A stretch of 64,000 nucleotides of DNA from positions 33,849 through 97,848 of the forward strand of contig NW_026516349.1 in NCBI RefSeq assembly GCF_025602895.1, in the 5' to 3' direction. Below, in pieces: positions 1-11,797 of this stretch. Position 1 is the stretch's first letter. Each line of letters opens with the position of its first letter. Position numbers and translations under genes: made by a program. The notes under the pieces are model-generated. The model worked only from the letters and a program-made list of their open reading frames with translations, was not told where the DNA came from and made no database searches. The stretch comes from Polychytrium aggregatum (taxonomy: Eukaryota > Chytridiomycota > Chytridiomycetes > Polychytriales).

Positions 1-760
1 GAAAATGTCGAGCTTGTCTTCCCGTGCAAGACGGAGAAGACTCGCCGCATTAACGAGCTCAATGTCGGGCGAAGATAAAACCGTTGGCTCTTCAGAAAGC
101 GAAGCAGAGTCAAGGCGGGAAGAAAGGGAAGGCGAAGTGCCAAAGGAGGGAACCGGTGTAAGGGAAGGACCGGAGGGAGGAAGAGTCAAAGGCGAAGTGC
201 CCGAAGAGGGAGGCAAAGAGCCGGAAGTGGACGAAGTGTCCAAGGGAGAAGCAGAGACATCCGCGAGGATGTGTCCATCAGCAAGGCAAGAGGGATCGGA
301 GAAAGAAAGGGAGAGGGACTTCCAATTAACAACTGGATTGTGCAAGCGCATCCAGGGAAGACCAAGAGTGATGGGAGTGGTGTAGAGTCGAGTCACAAGA
401 AAAGAAATCGACTCGGTGTGGGAACCAATGGTTAGAGTCAAAGGCACGGTTTGGAAACGAATGAAACCGGCCGAAGAACCATCAGCAAGGGAAACGGAGT
501 AAGGAGTAGAAAGAGGGATAAGAGAGAGTTTATGGAGATCCGCAAAGGCAGGATCAATGAGGGCAAGAGCGGAACATCCATCATCAATGAAAACAGAAAG
601 GGAGATGGAGACCGGGCCAGAAAGACTCATGACGACAAGGGTGGCCGGAAGAAGAAGTTTATCGTCCGATAGTGACGAGTCAGAGGGGGAAAGATGTTCG
701 TATCGCCGAACAGACCACTTCGCTTACTTGCGAGGTGCTGCTCGGCTGTGGGCATTTCCC
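1..760 (-). pseudogene. A1 pol, N-terminal part (protease region), frameshifted
   Basis: Same sequence as the protease region and protease-RT linker of A3 and A5 pol. It is entered by -1 frameshifting from gag at the heptamer at 754-760. One extra A in the run near 690-692 shifts the frame just after the recoding site. The C-terminal rest is beyond the window edge. The protease domain has the family's IDDG signature instead of D[S/T]G. Confidence 0.8.
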
Positions 761-1677
761 GAGTTCCGTTTGACCAGAACCGGGCACTGCTGAACATCGC
801 GACTGCCGGGACAAGACTTTTCCCCGCAGTACAAACAGAGACCCTGCTCACGACGTCGCTTTTTCTCGACGTCGGAGAGCTTAGCAGGGCGGACCGAGAC
901 AGAGTCAAGGTCCATGGGAGTGGGTGCAGAAGAGGAGGAAGAAGAAACATGCGCGGGAGAATGGTGGTGATGGGGAGCAGAGCGAGAAGAAGGAGGAGGA
1001 GGTTGGGAACGGGAGGAGACCTTGAGACGATGGAGGGCATCGTCGTACTCGACCGCTGCCTTGATCAACTCGGGCAATGAAGCGGGAGCGGGGCGGAGAC
1101 CGATGAGGTGGAACTTGACCTCAGACTTCAAACCCTCCTTGAAGAAGTGCATCTTCGTGGGTTCATCGGTCTGGACTCGGGCGGCAAGTTGGACGAAGCG
1201 GGTGGCGAAGGCTTGGCAGGACTTGAGTTGGACCAAGCGCTTGAGGTCGTTGAGGGCCTTATCTTGCGAGGAGGCCGTGTCCTCACCGAAGGTCGACTTG
1301 AGGGCAACTTCAAAATCCGCGAAGGAAGCCGGGAAACGGTTGGCCATGTAGAAGGCGGCCTCGTACCACTTGAAGGCCTCGCCGCGGAGGAAGGAGGTTG
1401 CGTACAGGACCTTCTGGCGCTCGGGCGCGAAGAAGGCGGGATCGGCGAGGAAGACCAGGTGGCACTGGGCGAGGAAGGCCGTCGTCTCGTCACGGGAACC
1501 GAGGAACTCCTTGGGCTTGTTCACCTGGTAGACCTGGCGGGGAGCGGCGGCGGGAGCTTGCAGATCTTGGATCTGACGATGGAGAGCAGCGTTCTGGGTC
1601 ATGAGGGCGTTCATACGCTCCTCCATGCGCGCCAGATACGCATTGAGATCTGCAGGGGGTGCAGCAGGCTCAGCCAT
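724..1677 (-). CDS. gag: A1 Gag
   Basis: Capsid-nucleocapsid precursor, 317 aa. The start is the ATG whose first base is at 1677 (peptide begins MAEPAAPPADLN). The frame is open further upstream but without an ATG, and this start is shared by all family A copies. There is a short coiled-coil-like N-terminus, then a retrotransposon Gag core, then a His/Ser/Pro-rich tract. The C-terminal knuckle reads CLYCGEKSCPGSRDVQQC: four Cys but no His, so it is not a standard CCHC. ORF intact. Confidence 0.9.
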   Translation of the reverse strand: MAEPAAPPADLNAYLARMEERMNALMTQNAALHRQIQDLQAPAAAPRQVYQVNKPKEFLGSRDETTAFLAQCHLVFLADPAFFAPERQKVLYATSFLRGEAFKWYEAAFYMANRFPASFADFEVALKSTFGEDTASSQDKALNDLKRLVQLKSCQAFATRFVQLAARVQTDEPTKMHFFKEGLKSEVKFHLIGLRPAPASLPELIKAAVEYDDALHRLKVSSRSQPPPPSSRSAPHHHHSPAHVSSSSSSAPTPMDLDSVSVRPAKLSDVEKKRRREQGLCLYCGEKSCPGSRDVQQCPVLVKRNSGNAHSRAAPRK

Positions 1678-1748
1678 CGGATCGACAAGGGAAAGAGAGG
1701 CGAAAGAAGAAGAAAGGCCGGGAAGCCACGAGGGAGCGTTCAAAATGA

Positions 1749-2537
1749 TGTTAGAGTCCGGAGGGGACTCAACGGCAAAAGAAGAAGTGAGCTCGAAGTG
1801 AGCTCAGGGAAGGCAAGGGTAAAGTCCGAAGTGGACTCGGAGAGGGAGCGAGGGAAGCAAGATCCGTTCAAGATAAGACTTGTCTCGAAATGAGACGTGA
1901 GGAACACTCAGAGAATAAAGTAGAAGGCACTTTATTTAGTCCTATTTTGAACGCTAAGGTTCGACTACACATCGCGGGGGTCAGGCTATTTATAGACAAG
2001 TCCGGACTTGGCAGCGCAGGGCGGCCAAGGGAGGGAAAAGTGGGCGATCGAGCAGGGTGAAGGGGGCGATGCACGAACGAGGGCCGAGAAGGACCACCGA
2101 GACAGGCAGAGAACCAAAGCGAGAGAGGCGCAAGCAAAAGCGAAGCACCTGGCAGGAGAAACGTGCAAAGGCGAAGCAATGTGACTCAACGTCCAAGAAG
2201 CGGATTGGTCGAGTATAAGGTTGGGGCAAATGCATGCGAGATGAACAAGAGATCGGGGCGGTCAGGCAGGTCATGAGTCACCGGTGGGGGACACATGACC
2301 GGCAGCCGAATTGCAACCAATCGCAGCAAGGCGCGTGCACAAACAAACCGGCGCGTGCGAAGAAGTCAAAGGAAGCGGAGCAGCGCGGGAAAACGGAAGT
2401 GCGGAAGGAGCGGAAAGGACAGGCAAAGGGCGGAAAATTGGAGGGGAACTGCAAAGCTACACACAAACAAACAGAAAGGCAAAAGAACAGCCAAGTGTGC
2501 AGTCAAAGTGGAGAACAAGCAGGAGCTATCCCTAACA
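1749..2537 (-). repeat. A1 5' LTR (family A)
   Basis: About 790 bp, ends TGTTAG...CTAACA on either strand. Contains a TATA box (tataaata on the minus strand), an aataaag poly(A) signal and the R/U5 hairpins described for A5. The self-complementary primer site and gag leader follow at 1677-1748. Confidence 0.95.
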
Positions 2538-2903
2538 CACTGCTCCCACCGGAACTGTTCGTCTCCGCCCTCCGAGCCATCCCTGCCGCCACCGAGCCCG
2601 AGGACGTCGTCGCCCACATCAAGTCAGGACTCAAGTCGGATCCCACCTTCGGCCCGATCCTCGAGAAGTTGTCCAAGGACCCGACGTCTGTCCCAGACTA
2701 CACCCTCGACAACGGCCTCCTCCTCCACCAAGGTTTTGTCTGCATCCCTGACGACGCCAAACTCCAGCGACGCATCCTCGAGGAATGTCACGACTCTCCG
2801 ACCGCCGGCCACTTCGGCATCGCAAAGACGCACGACCTGGTCTCCCGGACGTTTTACTGGCCAACGATGCGTCGGTACATCAAGGACTATGCTTCCGGCT
2901 GCG
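2538..2903 (+). pseudogene. Family C pol fragment 1 (RNase H-integrase linker and integrase HHCC start)
   Basis: Plus-strand pol of element C between A1 and B1. The peptide runs from LLPPELFVSALRAIP through the integrase zinc-finger start (HDSPTAGHFGIAKTHDLVSRTF) to YASGC. It resumes in frame at 21744 with DTCQRNK after B1 is removed. It is closely related to B1 pol over the same stretch. RT and RNase H are presumed to lie left of the window. Confidence 0.85.
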
Positions 2904-3473
2904 TGTCATGAACACCCTCTGCCTTTGCCCTCTTCCTTCCTTTGCCTTTGCCCTTTCCTTTCTGTTTGCCTGTCTTAGTGCTTTCCCTTCCTTCTGTTTG
3001 TTTGTTTCCCGCGCTGTGCTGCCTTGTTGTCTTCCCGCCAGCACGCGCGCTGTCTGTGTTCCGTTCCCGCTTCCTTGCTGTTGGTCATGGGTTACGCCCA
3101 CGACGCCGCCTGACGCCTTGGCGCCGCCATGCCGCCGCCACTGACGCCCGCTGACTCACGGATCCCGAGTCACGGCCGCCACCTGCTTCGCTCGCTGCTT
3201 CGCCCTCCCCGCCGCTGCTTCGCTCCTACCCCCTCGCTCTGCAGCGTCGATCCTTGGCGCTCGCATAAATAGCCCTCCGACCAGCCTCTGTCTTTTGCCT
3301 TCGTCTTGCCACTTTGTATTTTTAGTATCCTAAGCCTTGGATCTAGAATAAAACTTTGGCTTTACACTTGACACTCTGTGTCCCAGTCCAGTCCCCGCTC
3401 CTCTCCCTACGTTCGAGTCTTGCATTAGGACTCTTGCGCACTTCCCTGTTTGCCCCGTTGTCCAGTCTTGACA
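2904..3473 (+). repeat. B1 5' LTR
   Basis: 570 bp with TGTCA...TGACA termini. TATA-like cataaata at 3264-3271. Predicted RNA 5' end near 3303, about 38 nt downstream. aataaaa poly(A) signal near 3348. Two mismatches to the 3' LTR seen in the first ~280 bp. Confidence 0.94.
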
Positions 3474-3484
3474 CTTGGCAAGAC
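3303..3484 (+). promoter_or_regulatory. B1 self-priming pair: R 3303-3311 and primer site 3476-3484
   Basis: GTCTTGCCA at 3303-3311, just where the transcript should begin, is the exact reverse complement of TGGCAAGAC at 3476-3484. The second copy starts 2 nt after the LTR end. This is the Tf1-like self-priming arrangement: the RNA 5' end folds onto the primer-binding site and primes minus-strand DNA. At 9 nt it is the shortest of the five examples here. Confidence 0.72.
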
Positions 3485-3545
3485 CTTCAACAACCCCCCA
3501 CTTGCCCAGCTTTTGTCCCCGTCCCCTTCGCTATCTCTTTTACCA

Positions 3546-4784
3546 ATGGCTTCCCCTTCTGGCCTTTCCGAGCCCGAGCTCCAGGCCATCCGTGCGGTCA
3601 TTATCCAGTCCGCCGAGAACGCCCGTTCTCTCCAGGACTTTTCCAAGTTCCTCCACGATCAGGATGATGCGCTCAACCGCATCACCGATCGTATGGACCA
3701 GGTCCTGGCTCGCCGTGAAGAGGATGTCCGCCAAGTTGTCGCCGCCAGTGTCCAGGAGGCCCTCCGCAGCTACCAGGCCCAGCTACCTCCTCCTGCTCCC
3801 GCTCCCGCCCCGATCCGTCGTGCAGGTCGCCCCTACTTCGGCGTACCTGACGACGTTGATGATCCTGCCCAAGACCCCGAGGATCACTCTGCTGGTCGCA
3901 ACTCTGCCACCAGGCAGATAGGTCCTCCCGACCGCTTCTCTGGTAAGGACCCGAGCCGCTGCAATGCCTTCCTTTCGCATTGCAGACTGGCCTTCGTGTC
4001 CAACCCTCCCCTCTTCCAGACTGAAAGGGATAAGGTGTTTTACGCCTTATCCTATCTCGATGGTACTGCTGCAGACTACATGCAGCCGTACATCGATCAG
4101 TTGGAGAGAGACCCCGAGTGCTCTCCCCCTGCCATCCGTGACTTTGCCGGTTTCTCCGAGTGGCTCCGTGCTGCCTTTGGCCAGGTTCAGCCCACCATCG
4201 CCGCTGCTCGCGAGATGGTCAGGCTTTACCAAGTCACCTCCGCCGCCGCCTATGCCGCCGAGTACCGCCGCCAAGCCGTCCACCTCGTTACTTGGTCCCA
4301 AGACCCTCTCATGTTCCACTTCGAGAGTGGACTCAAGCCCTCGGTCCAAGACGAACTCTCCCGCCGCTCCTTCGACAACCTCGAAGATCTCATGCAAGCG
4401 GCGATCGCCATCGACAACCGCCAGGAGGACCAACGCTCCCGCCGTCCCAACCACCGCTCCGCTCCTGCTCCTGCTCCTGCTCGTCCGGCTCCTCTCCCTT
4501 TCCGTCCGGCTCCTCGTCCCTTCGCTCCTGCTCCTCCTCCTCGCCCCGCTCAAGCCTTCAACGTTCCGCAGCCCATGGACCTCAGCCAGGCCTCCGCTCG
4601 CAGGCTGACCGCCGAGGACAAGGCCGCCCTCCGTGCTGCCAACCGCTGCTTTTATTGCAAGCAGGAGGGGCACATTGCCCTTCGCTGCCCCAATAAGGCA
4701 TCCTCCCGCTTGGCTGCCATCGATGCTTCTTTGGCTGCTGTTGAGGTGAATAAACTTGACGACCAGGAAAACTTCTCTGCCTAG
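3546..4784 (+). CDS. gag: B1 Gag
   Basis: Gag precursor, 412 aa. Chosen ATG at 3546 (MASPSGLSEPELQAIRAV), the first ATG after the leader; the open frame upstream lies largely in the LTR. N-terminal helical region, Gag core around DRFSGKDPSRCNAFLSHC, a Pro/Ala-rich linker, then a standard CCHC knuckle, CFYCKQEGHIALRC. Stop TAG at 4782-4784 lies in the left arm of the frameshift hairpin. pol follows in the -1 frame. Confidence 0.93.
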   Translation: MASPSGLSEPELQAIRAVIIQSAENARSLQDFSKFLHDQDDALNRITDRMDQVLARREEDVRQVVAASVQEALRSYQAQLPPPAPAPAPIRRAGRPYFGVPDDVDDPAQDPEDHSAGRNSATRQIGPPDRFSGKDPSRCNAFLSHCRLAFVSNPPLFQTERDKVFYALSYLDGTAADYMQPYIDQLERDPECSPPAIRDFAGFSEWLRAAFGQVQPTIAAAREMVRLYQVTSAAAYAAEYRRQAVHLVTWSQDPLMFHFESGLKPSVQDELSRRSFDNLEDLMQAAIAIDNRQEDQRSRRPNHRSAPAPAPARPAPLPFRPAPRPFAPAPPPRPAQAFNVPQPMDLSQASARRLTAEDKAALRAANRCFYCKQEGHIALRCPNKASSRLAAIDASLAAVEVNKLDDQENFSA

Positions 4785-4810
4785 AAAAGGTCGGAGGAGC
4801 TTTCCTAGGC
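4766..4810 (+). promoter_or_regulatory. B1 predicted -1 frameshift signal (variant heptamer GGAAAAC)
   Basis: gag frame reads G GAA AAC at 4766-4772. The A-site codon AAC re-pairs as AAA, but the P-site GAA to GGA move has a central mismatch, so the heptamer is suboptimal. Spacer is 6 nt (4773-4778). The stem pairs 4779-4789 with 4800-4810: ten pairs and one A-C mismatch. The gag stop is inside the stem. The pol frame is open across the overlap from 4760. Confidence 0.6.
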
Positions 4811-7169
4811 GTCAATCATGTCATAAATCTTCCTCCTGTAAATGTCTCCACGGTAAATCACTCTTCTGCCTTTTGCCATCTTGCCCCCGTCACCATTGCC
4901 ACCGTTTCCACTGCTCTTGCTTCTTCGTCTTCGCCTCCCGAGCCTGACATCCAACGTCAGCCCTCCCTCGCTGTGACTCTGCTGTGCGGTCCAGAGTCCA
5001 TACGGGCAACCGCCATGATCGATACCGGCGCGGTTACTTCGTTTATGGACACTGGATTCGCCGCAACCCACGCTCTCCCCACCTTTGCAACTTCTTTCGT
5101 CATCACTCTTGCCGATGGTTCTTCGATGGAGTCTAGTCTTGGAGTTTGTGTTTCTATGATCACAGGCATCAGCCACTATGAACAAATCTCGTTCGCGCTG
5201 ATTCCCTTGGCTTCATACCCGATCATCTTGGGTATGGATTGGATCAAGAAACACAAACCCTACTTTGACTGGCACCATGACTCTATTTTCTTGCCTTGCA
5301 CCTCTATCCACAGTTTGGCCTCCCCGTTCTCTCCCGAGCCACAGTCCTCTAGGTCCAGCCCTGCCGAGCCGCCTGCCGAGTCTCCTGCTGAGGTCCCCGC
5401 CGAGCCTGCCGTGTCCCTGCCCGAGTCCAAGATTGTTCCTGCCGAGTCCCCAGCCGAGTCCCCAGCCGAGCCCGAGATCTTCCCTGCCTTGCCTCCTGCC
5501 GTGCCCAAGCCCAGTCCTGCTTTGCCTCCTGCCGTCCCCAAGACCAAGACCCAGTCCCCGCCCAGCGTCAGCCTGATCGGCAGCATCCCCTTCCAGCACG
5601 CCGTCCAGAAGGAAGGCCTGGAAGTGTTCCTCTTGGATGCTGCCCGAGTCCTGTCCCTCTGCTCCGTCGACGCTGGAGCCAAGCCCAAGGCCGAGCCTTC
5701 TGTCCCCTCCAAGTACTCGTCCTTTGCCAAGGTGTTTTCCAAGTCCGAGGCCGACAAGCTCCCCCAGCACCGCCCTTACGACCACACGATCCCGTTGGTC
5801 GAAGGTGCGTCTCCGTCGTTTGGGCCCGTCTACAACCTCTCCAAGCCGGAGATGGACGCCCTCCACACCTACATCCAAGAGAACTTGTCCAAGGGTTTCA
5901 TCCGCCGTTCCGAGTCCCCTGCCGGTGCCCCGGTCCTGTTCGTCAAGAAGAAGGATGGCTCCCTCCGTCTCTGCGTCGACTACCGGGCCCTGAACAAGAT
6001 CACCGTGCCGAACCGCTGTCCCCTTCCTCTGATTGCCGAGACGTTCGACAACCTCGGCAAGGCCAAGATCTTCACCAAGCTCGACATGCGAGGCGCATAC
6101 AACCTTTTGCGCATCGCTGAAGGTGAAGAGTGGAAGACGGCCTTCCGCTGCCGCTACGGCCATTTCGAGTACAACGTCATGCCGTTCGGCTTGACCAACG
6201 CTCCTGCCTCGTTCCAAGCCTTCGTCAACGATGTCCTCCGTGAATACCTTGACCAGTTCGTGGTCGTCTACCTGGACGACATCCTGATCTACTCCTCCGA
6301 TCCTGCCGAGCACGACGCTCATGTCAAGAAAGTCCTGACCAAGCTCCAAGACGCCGGACTCTCACTCAAGCTTGAAAAGTGTGAGTTCGACCAGTCCTCC
6401 GTCGCCTTCCTCGGGTTCATCATCTCGCCCGATGGAATCTCCATGGATCCCGACAAGGTCAAGGCCATCCAGGAGTGGGAGATCCCCCGATCTGCCCACG
6501 ACATCCAAGTCTTCCTCGGCCTGGCGAACTTCTACCGTCGGTTCGTCAAGGACTACTCCAAGATCGCCACCCCGCTGACGGACCTCCTGAAGAAGGACAT
6601 CAAGTTCTCCTGGTCTCCCTCGGCTCAAACGTCATTCCTGAAGCTCAAGGAATGCCTGAGCACCGGTCCTGTCCTCCGCCACTTCGACCCCGAGCGTCAG
6701 TGCGTCATCGAAGCCGACGCATCTGACTATGCTCTTGGTGCTGTTCTCAGTCAGCGCGACGACGAAGGCCTCCTCCACCCCGTGGCCTTCGACTCCCGGA
6801 AGCTGCTCGATGCAGAAATGAATTATCAAATCTATGATAAGGAACTTCTCGCCATCGTCGCAGCCTTCAAGCAATGGAGACACTACCTCGAGTTCTCCTC
6901 CCAAGCCACCGAGGTCGTCACCGACCACAAGAACCTCGAATACTTCCAGACCTCCCGCAACCTCAGCCGTCGCCAAGTCCGTTGGTCCGAGATCCTTGGC
7001 GATTACAACTTCGTCATCAGGTATCGACCCGGAACCCTCAACAATGCCGCCGACGCCCTCTCCCGCAAGGACAAGTTCCCTAAGGAGGGGGGTGACTCCC
7101 GTAGCTCCCCGAACACCCAGACCCTGCTGCCACCAAAACTCTTCGTTTCCGCCCTCCGAGCCGTTCCCG
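4766..7169 (+). CDS. pol: B1 Pol part 1: protease, reverse transcriptase, RNase H
   Basis: Entered by -1 frameshift; there is no ATG at the junction. Protease motif MIDTGAV near 5018. Then a Pro/Ala/Glu repeat linker (5356-5560). RT contains FVKKKDGSLRLCVDYRALN and catalytic VVYLDDILIYS near 6266-6298. RNase H contains IEADASDYALGAVLSQ near 6710. The frame is cut by A2 at 7170 and resumes at 13272 (split codon G+TT). No internal stop or frameshift. With A2 removed this is a full-length Pol. Confidence 0.93.
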
Positions 7170-7960
7170 TGTTAGAGTCCGAAGGGGACTCAACGGCCAA
7201 AGAAGAAGTGAGCTCGAAGTGAGCTCAGGGAAAGCAAGGGTAAAGTCCGAAGTGGACTCGGAGAGGGAGCGAGGGAAGCAAAGATCCGTTCAAGATAAGA
7301 CTTGTCTCGAAATGAGACGTGAGGAACACTCAGAGAATAAAGTAGAAGGCACTTTATTTAGTCCTATTTTGAACGCTGAGGTTCGACTACACATCGCGGG
7401 GGTCAGGCTATTTATAGACAAGTCCGGACTTGGCAGCGAAGGGCGGCCAAGGGAGGGAAAAGTGGGCGATCGAGCAGGGCGAAGGGGGCGATGCACGAAC
7501 GAGGGCCGAGAAGGACCACCGAGACAGGCAGAGAACCAAAGCGAGAGAGGCGCAAGCAAAAGCGAAGCACCTGGCAGGAGAAACGTGCAAAGGCGAAGCA
7601 ATGTGACTCAACGTCCAAGAAGCGGATTGGTCAAGTATAAGGTTGGGGCAAATGCATGCGAGATGAACAAGAGATCGGGGCGGTCAGGCAGGTCATGAGT
7701 CACCGGTGGGGGGACACATGACCGGCAGCCGAATTGCAACCAATCGCAGCAAGGCGTGTGCACAAACAAACCGGCGCGTGCGAAGAAGACAAAGGAAGCG
7801 AAGCAGCGCGGGAAAACGGAAGTGCGGAATGGGCGGAAAAGACAGGCAAAAGGCGGAAAATTGGAGGGGAACTGCAAGGCTACACACAAACAAACAGAAG
7901 GGCAAAAGAACAGCCAAGTGGGCAGTCAAAGTGGAGAACAAGCAGGAGCTATCCCTAACA
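7170..7960 (-). repeat. A2 3' LTR (791 bp, complete)
   Basis: Full family A LTR, TGTTAG...CTAACA. It abuts the pol stop and polypurine tract (minus strand aaggaagggga) at 7961-7975. Confidence 0.95.
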
Positions 7961-7972
7961 TCATCCCCTTCC

Positions 7973-10900
7973 TTAGCGACGAACTCCGGGCGTCGCCTTC
8001 GGCTTTGAGGGATAGCGAAGGTGGAAGTCAGCAACAAGATCAGTGGCGTGGGAAACATTGGCAGCGGGCTCCCAAGACCGGTCAGTCTCGGAATAGCCCT
8101 TCCACTGAACCAAGTACTGTAAGCGACCACGGAAGAGCCGAGAATCGAGAACAGTCTCGACCTCAAACTCTTCCTGGGAGTCAACAAGAATGGGTGGAGG
8201 TTCGGGTTGGGTGAACTCGGGAACAATGTCCTTCGTTCGGGGTTCAAGGAGGGATACATGAAAGACGGGGTGGACTTTGAGTGTGGAAGGGAGTTTAAGC
8301 TCAAAGGCAACGGGGTTGATGCGGCGAAGAACTTTAAAGGGGCCAAGCTTTTTCTGATCAAGCTTGTTGGAGGGACGAAGGGTGCGGATGTGGCGACGAT
8401 CAAGAAAAACGAGGTCGCCAACGGAGATGTCGGGAGTGGGGAGACGGGATTTGTTGGCCTGCACAGTGTAGGACTCTTGGGCAACCCGGAGGTTGGCCTT
8501 GAGATCCTCGAGAACGGTCTGAAGTCGGTCGACACGTTCTTCGGCAGAGGGCACAACAGAGGGATCACGGATGATGGAGGGATCAAAAATTGGATGGTGG
8601 CCATGGACTGCAAAGAAGGGAGTCATGCCAGTGGAGGTGTTTTCCGAGTTGTTGTAAGTGAACTCGGCAAGGGGAAGGTGAAGGGTCCAGTCGTCTTGCA
8701 GGTAATTGCAATGGATACGCAAATACTGCTCGATGACCTGGTTGAGAACCTCGGTCGAACCGTCGGTCTCGGGGTGGAAGGCAGAAGAAAGGGAAATCTT
8801 CGTCTTCAGAAGCTCATTGAAGCGCCTCCAGAAGGCCGAAGTAAACTGAGTTCCTCGGTCCGAAACAATAGACCGGGGACAACCATGCAAGCGGAAGATG
8901 TGGGAGAGGAAGAGTTCGGCGGTTTGCTCGCCTGTAACCGTCTTCGTGGTGGGCACAAAGTGTGCTTGTTTGGACAGGCGGTCCTTAACCACGAAGATGG
9001 AGTCAAAGCCGTTCGAAGGTGGGAGATCCGTGATGAAGTCCATCGACAGGTCCCACCAACGTTCGGAAGGAACGGGGAGAGGGTGAAGTAAACCATAAGG
9101 GGAGTGACGGGACGGCTTGGCTCGCTGGCACGCTTCACAATTAGCAATGAAGCGACGCACAGACTTACGAAGCCGGGGCCAGTGAAAGTCCCGGGAGATG
9201 AGCTCAACGGTCTTGGCAAGACCAAAGTGACCAGCGGCAGCGGAGCAGTGACGTTGCTCAAACACTTTGAGCTGGAGCTCGGGGGAAGGGACAACGATCA
9301 GGTCTTTAAAGTAAAGGAGACCGTCACGGAAGGAGTAATCGCCATCAAGACGTTTGGCGTTAAATCAGAAAGAAGGGAACAAGAAAGGGTGGCAGCTCGA
9401 ATCTCGGAAAGAAAGTCGGGATTCGAGCCGATAACAGTGATGCTGTCGAGAGAAATAGACTCGAACAGCTGAAGGAAGTTGGTGGAGTGGAGGGAGTCAC
9501 CAGGCTTTATCTCAAAGTCAGAACGGCGACTGAGAGCATCGGCTTTGGTGTTGAGGCGACCAGGGCGGTGGTAAATGCGAAAAGCAAAGTCAGAAAGGAA
9601 TTGGGCCCACCGGAACTGGCGGCGAGAAAGTTGGGAAGCGGAAGTGAACCGGGTGAGGTTCTGGTGATCAGAGAATACAAGAGTGGGATGATCGGGGTCG
9701 GCAGCCATCAAGTAATGACGCCAGGCAGTAAAAGAATCGACAATGGCAAGGAGCTCTTTGTCGTGAGTGTCATAATTCACCTCGGCGGGACGGAATTGCC
9801 GAGAGTGAAATGCAACGGGGTGAAGAGCGCCGTCAGGGTCAAACTGGGAAAGGACGGCACCCAAAGCAAAGTCAGAAGCATCGGGCTCGATGACAGCGGG
9901 TTTGGAGAAATCAAAGTAACGAAGAATAGGTGCGGAAGTGAAAGAACGTTTAAGAGAATCAAAAGCCGCTTGGGCCTCGGGAGACCAAGAGAAGGTGGAG
10001 GATTTGGTGGTGAGGGAAGTCAAAGGACGAGCAAGTGCAGAAAAGTCCTTGACGAAGCGGCGATAAAAGTTTGCGAACCCAATAAAGACTTGGATGTCGC
10101 GAGCAGAAGAGGGAACAGGCCAAAGAGAAACGGCCTCGACCTTGGCAGGGTCCATTTTGATGCCATCGGCAGAAATGATCATGCCGAGAAAATCAACTTC
10201 AGAGAGGTCAAAAGAACACTTGGCCGGATTGACCTTAAGGGAGTGTTCACGAAGGCGAGAAAGAACAAGCTTAACATGCTCCTCATGCTCCTGGGGATCT
10301 TTTGAGAAGATCAGGATGTCGTCAAGATAAATGACAACACAGACACCAAGGAGGTCCGAGAAGATGTCGTTCATAAAGAATTGAAAAGCAGCGGGGGGCA
10401 TTCGAAAGACCAAAGGGGATAACATTGTACTCAAATGAGCCAGATTTGCAAACAAAAGCAGTCTTCCACTCATCGCCCTTCTTGACACGAACCAAGTGGT
10501 AAGCATCAGGGAGGTCGAGGTGTGAGAAGACGCGGGCAGAAGAAAGTTTATCCAGAAGATCCTGGAAAAGGGGAAGAGGGTAGCGGTTCTTCTTCGTGAT
10601 GGCATTGAGGCCCCGGTAGTCGACGCAAAGGCGAAGACCACCATTGGGCTTCTTCACGAAGAAGCAGGGAGCACCAACGGGAGAAGAGGATTTGGAGATC
10701 CAACCACGTGCGAGGGCGTTGGTCAGATACTCCGAAAGAGCAGATTCCTCGGCCGGGGACAAAGGATAGACTTTCCCCGGCTTTGGCAAACGAGGTTCCT
10801 TTCCATCCTCGGTCCGTACAAACTCAATGGACAAGTCATACGGACGGTGAGGAGGCAAGGAAGAAGGAGGGTCAGACTTGAGGCTGAAAACGTCGCCAAA

Positions 10901-11797
10901 CTCATTGTATTTGAGTGGGACACCTCGAGAGTCAACAGGGGTGCCAGACTCGGCATACACCTTCGTCGTGAGCACGGACCTTATCGACACCGTAGGATAC
11001 GTCTCCGGCGAAGGAGGACGGATATCCATTTGGGCAGCGAAAATGTCGAGCTTGTCTTCCCGTGCAAGACGGAGAAGACTCGCCGCATTAACGAGCTCAA
11101 TGTCGGGTGAAGATAAAGCCGTTGGTTCTTCAGAAAGCGAAGCAGAGTCAAGGCGGGAAGAAAGGGAAGGCGAAGTGCCAAAGGAGGGAACCGGTGTAAG
11201 GGAAGGACCGGAGGGAGGAGGAGTCAGAGGCGAAGTGCCCGAAGGGGGAGGCGAAGAGCCGGAAGTGGACGAAGTGTCCAAGGAAGAAGCAGAGACATCC
11301 GCGAGGATGTGTCCATCAGCAAGGCAAGAGGGGTCGGAGAACGAAAGGGAGAGGTACTTCCAATTAACAACTGGATTGTGCAAGCGCATCCAGGGAAGAC
11401 CAAGAGTGATGGGAGTGGTGGAGAGTCGAGTCACAAGAAAAGAAATCGACTCGGTGTGGGAACCAATGGTCAGAGTCACAGGAACGGTTTGGAAACGAAT
11501 GAAACCGGCCGAAGAACCATCAGCAAGAGAAACGGAGTAAGGAGTAGAAAGAGGGATAAGAGAGAGTTTATGGAGATCCGCAAAGGCAGGATCAATGAGG
11601 GCAAGAGCGGAACATCCATCATCAATGAAAACAGAAAGGGAGATGGAGACCGGGCCAGAAAGACTCATGACGACAAGGGTGGCCGGAAGAAGAAGCTTAT
11701 CGTCCGATAGTGACGAGTCAAGGGGGGAAGATGTTCGTATCGCCGAACAGACCACCTCGCTTACTTGCGAGGTGCTGCTCGGCTGTGGGCATTTCCC
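7973..11797 (-). pseudogene. A2 Pol, two frameshifts
   Basis: Protease-RT-RNase H-integrase-chromodomain, homologous throughout to intact A3 Pol. Two lesions are visible by comparison. One is an extra G in a G run near 10393-10398 (six versus five). The other is a missing G near 9365 (TAAATCAG versus TAAAGTCAG). RT YLDD, integrase SDRG and the chromodomain are otherwise preserved. The -1 heptamer is at 11791-11797. Confidence 0.92.

Larger units (their letters stand above)
1..2537 (-). mobile_element. Family A Ty3/Gypsy element copy A1 (truncated by window edge)
   Basis: Minus-strand chromovirus of the family called A here, cut by the left window edge. It keeps the 5' LTR (right end), leader, gag and the first ~750 nt of pol. 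It sits inside the plus-strand family C pol. The right flank begins CACTG; the matching duplication would lie outside the window. The pol part carries an extra A near 690 relative to copies A3 and A5, so this copy is probably dead. Confidence 0.92.
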
